DNA of 39,243 nt. Origin: Cohnella lubricantis. Lineage in GTDB: Bacteria; Bacillota; Bacilli; Paenibacillales; Paenibacillaceae. A program made the translations under genes and the position numbers. The stretch spans positions 1 to 39,243 of the forward strand of contig NZ_JACJVN010000099.1 in assembly GCF_014212015.1 (NCBI RefSeq), written 5' to 3'. The stretch's first letter is position 1; every line of letters begins with the position of its first letter. A model generated the notes under the pieces. The model worked only from the letters and a program-made list of their open reading frames with translations. It had not been told where the DNA came from and did no database searches. This document shows positions 34,730 through 39,243 of this stretch, in pieces.

Positions 34730-35377
34730 CTATGCTTGAACGAGAGCCTGAATCTCCGAGCTGCCGAACAGCAGCTGCATCTGTCCGGATCTGTTCCGGC
34801 ACGACGCCAGATTGCGCCTCGGATCCTCGAAGGCGGGATCCGTCTCCATCGCTTTGTGAAAATATAATTCGGCTTGCTGCAAATTAGCGAACACTGCCTG
34901 GATGCATCCCAGCGCGTTAAAGGCGATCGCTTGGAGCTTCCGGTCATCTCCCAAAGCGGCAATCAGCTGGAAATGCCGCTGCGCCTCCAGGAATTGCCCC
35001 ATGTGCATCCGGCACATGGCCAGGAATAGCCGGGCGACATTCAGCTCGGGCTCGTGCATCAGCGTCTCCTCGAAGTGAACGGCGCCTTCGGCATACATGT
35101 GGAGCTTGAAATAGCCCATTCCCTTCATGTACGGCTCGAAAAGCGCGTCTGCTCCGTTCGGTATTCCAAACCCGGCTTCATGCTCTTGCTTCAATGTGCG
35201 GAAGTAAGCCATTTTGTCTTCAAAACCAAGCCATGATTCAATGATAACATCACTTAACGTTTTTAACACGTTCCATTGCTCGTCGAGGGCGTTTTTTTCT
35301 TCCTTGGAGGCGTTCGGATACCGTTCAAGCAAGCTGTCCAGCGTATCGTTCATGGCCGCAAACCATTGTTCGATCAT
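34730..35377 (-). CDS. TPR-like protein of unknown function
   Basis: A 215-residue soluble, helical protein. Residues from about 75 to 200 form paired helices of TPR type (YFKLHMYAEGAVHFEETLMHEP, ARLFLAMCRMHMGQFLEAQRHF, AFNALGCIQAVFANLQQAELYFHKAMETDP). The N-terminal 70 residues are charged helices rich in Glu and Lys. No signal peptide or catalytic motif is visible. It lies between panD and dinG with short spacers (67 and 45 bases) and is probably in the same transcript. The ATG at 35377 has GGGGGAG upstream. TPR suggests protein-protein contact; nothing further can be said. Confidence 0.8.
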   Translation of the reverse strand: MIEQWFAAMNDTLDSLLERYPNASKEEKNALDEQWNVLKTLSDVIIESWLGFEDKMAYFRTLKQEHEAGFGIPNGADALFEPYMKGMGYFKLHMYAEGAVHFEETLMHEPELNVARLFLAMCRMHMGQFLEAQRHFQLIAALGDDRKLQAIAFNALGCIQAVFANLQQAELYFHKAMETDPAFEDPRRNLASCRNRSGQMQLLFGSSEIQALVQA

Positions 35378-35444
35378 TCACGTCTCCCCCTACGCGTTCG
35401 GCTTACAGGTCATTCTGCGTTTCGGGGGAAGGTTTCATACGCTT

Positions 35445-35828
35445 TTACATAACGGTCGAATGCGGCTCCTCAGCCATCAAGCGGGCAATGCGGTTGCCTT
35501 CACCCATGATGGCCACCTTCGGCTGATGGCGGTGCGCTTCCTCATCAGACATGTAGCCGTAGGCGATAATAATGACGACGTCTCCGGGCTGCACGAGCCG
35601 GGCTGCCGCGCCGTTCAGGCAGATGACGCCGGAGCCGCGGGGGCCTGGAATGGCGTACGTCTCGAAGCGTGCGCCGTTGTTGTTGTTGACAATTTGGACC
35701 TTCTCGTCGGGCAGGATGTCAACGGCCTCCATCAAATCCTGGTCGATCGTAATGCTGCCGACATAATTCAGATCGGCTTGCGTTACCGCAGCGCGGTGAA
35801 TCTTGGATTTCATCATTTGGCGGAACAT
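35445..35828 (-). CDS. panD: Aspartate 1-decarboxylase proenzyme
   Basis: A 127-residue pyruvoyl enzyme making beta-alanine for pantothenate. With the ATG at 35828 the self-cleavage site Gly24-Ser25 (in YVGSITID) falls at exactly the family position, which supports this start over a GTG three codons upstream inside the ribosome site. Other conserved residues include K9-like [10 protein letters not shown]58-region and [11 protein letters not shown]. Ser25 becomes the pyruvoyl group after cleavage. It follows panC by five bases and completes panBCD. Confidence 0.96.
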   Translation of the reverse strand: MFRQMMKSKIHRAAVTQADLNYVGSITIDQDLMEAVDILPDEKVQIVNNNNGARFETYAIPGPRGSGVICLNGAAARLVQPGDVVIIIAYGYMSDEEAHRHQPKVAIMGEGNRIARLMAEEPHSTVM

Positions 35829-35833
35829 GAGGT

Positions 35834-36739
35834 TCACCCCTTCTGTGTTAGCAAAATGTTATCGATAAGCCGCGTCTTGCCGAAACGAACGGCAACGGCG
35901 ACAAGCAGCGGATGTTGGTGCAATAACGTGCGAAGGGAAGCTCCGGCAGCCGGCGGCGTCAGGTCGGGATATTCAAGCGCCTCGACGTAATCGATGTCGG
36001 ACAGCGGCTGAGATTGGATGCGCTCGCGAATCCGGCGCGTCAGTTCGGCGGCGGCGATGCCTTCTTCAACCCAGCTTGGAACGAGCTTCAGCGTCTGCGA
36101 TAGGATAAGCGCTTGGCTCCGCTCGTCCGCGCTCAAGTACACGTTGCGTGAGCTCAGCGCAAGCCCGTCCGAGTCCCGGACGATCGGGCAGGGCACGATG
36201 TCGACCGGCATGCTGAGATCGGAAGCCATCCGCGTGATGACGGCGACCTGCTGGGCGTCCTTCATGCCGAAGTAAGCGCGGTTCGGCTGCACGATGTTCA
36301 GCAGCTTCGAGACGACGATGCCAACGCCGTCGAAGTGGCCGGGACGGCTCGCGCCGCACAGGCGCTCCGTAATGCCGGACACGATCACCGACGTCTTCGG
36401 CGGGTTCGGGTACATCTCGGTTACTTCGGGCATGAACAGGACGTTCGCGCCAGCCTCTGAAGCAATCGCGACATCCCGAGCTTCATCGCGAGGATAACAC
36501 TCGAAGTCTTCGTTCGGGCCGAACTGCAGCGGGTTGACGAAGACGCTGACGACCGTCAGCCCGTTCTCTTCCGCGCTGCGGCGAATGAGGCTGGCGTGGC
36601 CAGCATGAAGAAATCCCATCGTTGGTACGAGACCGACAGCGGCCGACGGTCCGGCCTGCAGGCGATACTGGCGAATATGTTCTCGCAGCTCGGTAATCGA
36701 GCGCACGATCCGGGCAGTTGTCACAGCAGTTGTGCTCAT
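35834..36739 (-). CDS. panC: Pantothenate synthetase (pantoate--beta-alanine ligase)
   Basis: A 301-residue cytoplasmic ligase joining pantoate and beta-alanine with ATP. The signature [10 protein letters not shown] lies at residues 39-48, and the KMSKS-like ATP-binding loop appears as [10 protein letters not shown]. It overlaps the panB stop by four bases (ATGA) and carries its own GGAGGGGG site. Length and motifs are normal. Confidence 0.96.
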   Translation of the reverse strand: MSTTAVTTARIVRSITELREHIRQYRLQAGPSAAVGLVPTMGFLHAGHASLIRRSAEENGLTVVSVFVNPLQFGPNEDFECYPRDEARDVAIASEAGANVLFMPEVTEMYPNPPKTSVIVSGITERLCGASRPGHFDGVGIVVSKLLNIVQPNRAYFGMKDAQQVAVITRMASDLSMPVDIVPCPIVRDSDGLALSSRNVYLSADERSQALILSQTLKLVPSWVEEGIAAAELTRRIRERIQSQPLSDIDYVEALEYPDLTPPAAGASLRTLLHQHPLLVAVAVRFGKTRLIDNILLTQKG

Positions 36740-37596
36740 TGGGAACCCCCTCCATACAGCTTCTCCGGCAGTTTGTCGAGCTTCTCATCCGGCAGGAAGC
36801 TATGGCGCTCCTCCGGGAAAGCCTCGTTCTTCACTTCGTTCACATATTCCGCGATCGCAGAGCGAATCGTATCGCCGACGTTCGCATAGGATTTGACCAT
36901 CCGTTTCTCTCGGATGTTGGAGCCGTAGCGGATCATGTCGTGATAGACGAGCACTTGACCGTCGCAGCCGCGGCCCGCGCCGATCCCGATTGTCGGGATC
37001 GTTAGCTCCCGGGTAACTTGCTGCGCTGCGGGCTCCATGACGAGCTCCAGCACAACTCCGAAAGCGCCCGCTTCCTCAAGCGTTTTGGCATCGGCCAGCA
37101 GGCGTTCGGCGCTCGCTTGATCCTTGCCTTGGATCTTGTAGCCGCCGATCTGCAACAGCGATTGCGGCGTCAGGCCGAGGTGCCCGAGCACAGGAATGCC
37201 GCTGGAGACGAGACGTCTCACCTCTTCGGCGATATCGGCCCCTCCTTCGAGCTTGACGGCGTGCGCGCCGCCTTCCTGCATAATTCTGGCCGCGTTGCGC
37301 AGCGTAGCTTCCGGCCCAAGGCGGTAAGTTGCGAACGGCATGTCCGTGACGATCATCGTCCCCGGCGCCCCGCGAACGACTGACTTCGTATGCAGAATCA
37401 TATCGTCCAGCGTGACAGGCACGGTCGTATCGTAGCCCAGCACGACGTTGCCGAGCGAGTCGCCGACGAGAATCGCGTCAACGCCCGCTTCTTCGGCCAG
37501 CTGTGCGGACGGGTAATCATACGCCGTCACCATGGCGATCTTATTCCCTTGACGTTTAAGCGCCTTCCAACGAGGCGGAGTAAGCGGTTTAGGCAT
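36736..37596 (-). CDS. panB: 3-methyl-2-oxobutanoate hydroxymethyltransferase
   Basis: A 286-residue TIM-barrel enzyme that transfers a hydroxymethyl group from methylenetetrahydrofolate to ketoisovalerate, the first step to pantothenate. VTAYDYPSAQLAEEAG lies at 23-38, the magnesium ligand D45 is in VGDSLGN, and a second acidic ligand is in the TDMPF block. The ATG at 37596 gives the normal length. The ribosome site GGAGGAGG is 13 bases upstream, a long spacer. The frame continues 28 codons further into the leader, where it crosses the terminator hairpin, and is not believed. This is the first gene of a possible eight-gene operon. Confidence 0.95.
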   Translation of the reverse strand: MPKPLTPPRWKALKRQGNKIAMVTAYDYPSAQLAEEAGVDAILVGDSLGNVVLGYDTTVPVTLDDMILHTKSVVRGAPGTMIVTDMPFATYRLGPEATLRNAARIMQEGGAHAVKLEGGADIAEEVRRLVSSGIPVLGHLGLTPQSLLQIGGYKIQGKDQASAERLLADAKTLEEAGAFGVVLELVMEPAAQQVTRELTIPTIGIGAGRGCDGQVLVYHDMIRYGSNIREKRMVKSYANVGDTIRSAIAEYVNEVKNEAFPEERHSFLPDEKLDKLPEKLYGGGSQ

Positions 37597-37836
37597 AACG
37601 GATGATGCGCCTCCTCCAACAAATAGGATAAAAAACAAAAAAACCTTCATTTTTGCCCATGAGCAAAAAAAGGTTTCCATTCAGCAGGAGCGCGCTTCAC
37701 GTCCTTCTGTCTCGGTCCCTTCGGCTCTGAGCAGAATCCGCCGCGAAATCATCACGGTATTCAGTTCTTGTTTAGCGTATCCGCAAGTGCAATTCGCCAA
37801 TCTCCCGATCGGGAGGGTCGATACCGCCTTGCTAAC
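37597..37836 (-). promoter_or_regulatory. Structured 5' leader of panB (candidate attenuator or riboswitch)
   Basis: About 240 bases of transcribed leader separate the predicted start (near 37836) from the panB ATG. The 5' part can fold into a closed domain. GUUAGC (37831-37836) pairs with GCUAAAC (37770-37776) with one bulged A, GUAUC (37820-37824) pairs with GAUAC (37777-37781), and inside lies the perfect CUCCC-GAUC-GGGAG hairpin (37802-37815). A second hairpin (UUCUG/CAGAA with CUC/GAG and a bulged A) lies around 37705-37736. The leader ends in an intrinsic terminator. It does not match T-box, FMN, THF or SAM aptamers that I can recall; the published pan RNA motif, found before pantothenate genes, is a candidate I cannot confirm by eye. 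Confidence 0.5.
37631..37676 (-). terminator. Intrinsic terminator inside the panB leader
   Basis: AAACCTT-TTTTGC and GCAAAA-AAGGTTT arms (37641-37676, with small bulges) are followed on the minus strand by TTTTGTTTTT (37631-37640). It lies only 13 bases before the panB ribosome site and downstream of a good promoter, which is the geometry of a regulated terminator. Confidence 0.78.
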
Positions 37837-37842
37837 GCCTCC

Positions 37843-37871
37843 ATTATAGCACTGTATATCTCTACCGTCCA
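37843..37871 (-). promoter_or_regulatory. Promoter for the pan operon
   Basis: On the minus strand TGGACG (37866-37871), 17 bases and TATAAT (37843-37848) with TGC directly before it (extended -10). The predicted first base, near 37836, coincides with the first base of the leader's closing stem. Confidence 0.7.
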
Positions 37872-37929
37872 TGAGCGATTAACCGCATTGGCAACACATA
37901 GCCCGCATTGGATTGGGCCCGGGTGGGGT

Positions 37930-38016
37930 CCGGACTGGTGTCGGACTAGTATCGGATTGATATCGGAAGATGGGCATCGATTCGCCATCGGATCTAGTCG
38001 GATCGTAGTCGGATTG
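37930..38016. repeat. Degenerate 11-bp phased repeat
   Basis: The element TCGGA(C/T)T recurs with CGGA beginning at 37931, 37942, 37953, 37964, 37989, 37999 and 38010. The spacings are 11, 11, 11, 25, 10 and 11 bases. The stretch lies between the birA stop and the pan promoter and has no supported gene. Confidence 0.65.
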
Positions 38017-38103
38017 CGCACTTTGACCCAGACTGGGTGGGGCAGACTTGGTATGGATCCGATAAGTGCCGCCCATTTGGACAAGACCTCCAACATCCTG
38101 CCT

Positions 38104-39078
38104 CTATGTCCTATCTCCGATCTCAGCCGAATAAACCGTTCGGACCGTGCCGTCCGCCAGCTTCACGCGCAGTCCTCCGAGCTCGTCCAACGCTTCCGGA
38201 ACCCCAACGATCTCGCCTTGCGGCGTATGCAATATCGCTTCTCGTCCAAGAGTGACGGCATGAGCTTCCCATAGGGCTCTTATCGGTGCGAAGCCTCGCG
38301 CAGCATAGAGCTCATATAACCTCTCGAATTCTTCGAGTACTGCCGTAATGATGTCCGTCCGGTCAATCGGACGCCCCGCTGCCATTCGAAGCGAGATCGC
38401 CTTCTCCAACACCTCCGGCGGGAAGTCTTCCTCCTCGAGATTGACGGAGATGCCCATTCCTGCAACGACATAGCGAATGCGTTCGTCCTCTGCCGCGGAC
38501 TCAAGAAGAATGCCGCTAATTTTGCGGCCGTCGACGAGCAGATCATTCGGCCATTTGATTCCAATCTCAAGCGGCACGATCCGCGCGATCGCCCTTGATA
38601 ACGCCACCGCCGCCAGCAGCGTCAGTTGGGGTGTCTGATGCAGCGGAATGTTCGGTCGAAGCAACAGGCTCATCCATATGCCTTTGCCGGCGGGAGACAC
38701 CCAATTCCGCCCCATGCGACCGCGGCCTTTGGTCTGCTGCTCGGCAATTACTAGCGTGCCTTCCGGCGCGCCCTGCTCTGCCAGCTCGCGAAGCACGTCC
38801 TGCGTCGATGGGACGGCATCGTTCAGATGCGCCCGGCGGCCAAACACCTTCGTCGCCAGCTTGCTCTGCAGCTCCGCCATCGACAGTCGGGACGGACGCT
38901 CGATGATGCGATAACCCATACGAGGCACCGCTTCGATCCGATAGCCTTCCGCCTCCAGCTTCCGCACCTGCTTCCAGATGGCCGTTCGGGTAACATTAAG
39001 CTTGCGGCTAATCTCCTCGCCGGAGACGAAGCCGCCGTCATTCTCTTCCAACAGCGACAATAGCGACGGTCGAACCAT
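38104..39078 (-). CDS. birA: Bifunctional biotin--[acetyl-CoA-carboxylase] ligase / biotin operon repressor
   Basis: A 324-residue BirA with an N-terminal winged helix (about 5-60: GEEISRKLNVTRTAIWKQVRKLEAEG pattern). The ligase domain contains the biotinyl-AMP loop GRGRMGR at 118-124 and IKWPNDLLVDGRKISGIL, and a small C-terminal SH3-like domain follows (about 275-324). It biotinylates carboxylases and, with biotinyl-AMP bound, represses biotin genes. The start is taken as the ATG at 39078 (AAGGATGA upstream); an ATG three codons earlier at 39087 is possible. It precedes pan genes as in B. subtilis, but about 250 bases of repeat-rich DNA and a separate promoter lie in between. Confidence 0.94.
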   Translation of the reverse strand: MVRPSLLSLLEENDGGFVSGEEISRKLNVTRTAIWKQVRKLEAEGYRIEAVPRMGYRIIERPSRLSMAELQSKLATKVFGRRAHLNDAVPSTQDVLRELAEQGAPEGTLVIAEQQTKGRGRMGRNWVSPAGKGIWMSLLLRPNIPLHQTPQLTLLAAVALSRAIARIVPLEIGIKWPNDLLVDGRKISGILLESAAEDERIRYVVAGMGISVNLEEEDFPPEVLEKAISLRMAAGRPIDRTDIITAVLEEFERLYELYAARGFAPIRALWEAHAVTLGREAILHTPQGEIVGVPEALDELGGLRVKLADGTVRTVYSAEIGDRT

Positions 39079-39119
39079 GTTGATCATCCTTTGCTTTTTA
39101 GGCTCCTGTGAACTAGCCG

Positions 39120-39243
39120 GCCTGCACCAAGGCTATAAAAGAGCCTTGATTGCCTCTCACTCTGCGAATTCGCCTGCGTCAAGGCTAAAAATTAGCCTTG
39201 TTAGCAGCTCACTCTGCGAATCCACCTGCACCAAGGCCAAAAA
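39120..39243. repeat. Tandem 52-bp repeat with internal hairpin
   Basis: Units start at 39120, 39172 and 39224, exactly 52 bases apart, and the third is cut by the window end. The two complete units agree at about 42 of 52 positions. Each has GCCTGC, a stem CAAGGCT...AGCCTTG with an AT-rich loop, and the conserved CTCACTCTGCGAAT. The first unit begins about 40 bases upstream of birA. No coding frame or terminator T run accompanies the hairpins. Confidence 0.8.

Noticed and set aside
37699..37737. T-box-like GGGACCGAG in the panB leader
   Set aside because: It lacks the TGGNACCGCG core and the specifier stem of a T-box.
37681..37872. 63-codon minus-strand frame before panB
   Set aside because: Its ATG lies in the -35 region of the pan promoter and it runs through the structured leader; no ribosome site. 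The shorter inner frame is only mentioned as a possibility.
37768..38274. 168-codon plus-strand frame over the birA-panB gap
   Set aside because: It runs through the phased repeats and into antisense birA; composition and lack of a ribosome site argue against it.
39120..39243. CRISPR array
   Set aside because: Period is exact but the region between conserved blocks is itself part of the repeat and palindromic; there are no unique spacers and no cas genes.

Overview
The window reads as one stretch of chromosome from a moderately high-GC, endospore-forming Bacillota, most likely Paenibacillaceae (Cohnella-like or a GC-rich Paenibacillus). The evidence is the gene content (spoVFAB, sleB, tepA/ylzJ, ymfF-H-I-J-K, DUF3243 and DUF3388 proteins, RodZ, RNase J), the strong GGAGG-type ribosome sites and the frequent TTG/GTG starts. 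I see no rRNA, tRNA, IS element, prophage or CRISPR array. Every gene I support lies on the minus strand, so transcription runs from the right end (birA) to the left end (cinA).

In transcription order: a tandem 52-bp palindromic repeat lies upstream of birA (39.2 kb). After birA comes about 0.5 kb of non-coding DNA holding 11-bp phased repeats, a good promoter and a structured leader ending in an intrinsic terminator just before panB. panB-panC-panD, a TPR-like gene, dinG, rex, mtaD and a tseB/ypmB-like gene follow in close or overlapping order (37.6-29.2 kb) and end at a terminator. Next are a two-gene unit of a secreted or membrane-anchored protein plus a short FtsH-like AAA protease (29.1-27.0 kb), and an ECF sigma/putative anti-sigma pair with a probable autoregulatory promoter (26.8-25.0 kb). 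Then hbd-ackA-asnS-dnaD (24.8-20.5 kb).

The left half is the classical lysine/dipicolinate and cell-division neighbourhood. It contains spoVFA-spoVFB with a sigma-K-like promoter, dapG, dapA, rnjB, tepA with a sigma-G-like promoter, ylzJ, ftsK/spoIIIE and sleB with a sigma-G-like promoter. These are followed by ymfF, ymfH, ymfI, ymfJ (DUF3243), ymfK (DUF3388), rodZ, yajQ, rimO, pgsA and cinA, ending at a terminator where recA would be expected next.

Functionally, dapG and dapA supply dihydrodipicolinate, which SpoVFA/SpoVFB oxidise to the spore solute dipicolinate. SleB and TepA act later, in germination and outgrowth. PanBCD make pantothenate, AckA and Hbd belong to central acyl/acetyl metabolism, and Rex reads the NADH/NAD ratio. 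Two neighbourhoods that are far apart in Bacillus subtilis (birA-pan-dinG-asnS-dnaD and spoVF-dap-spoIIIE-cinA) are joined here between dnaD and spoVFA, and aspB and asd are absent from their usual places. The most interesting non-gene signals are the panB leader, the 52-bp repeat array and the sporulation promoters.
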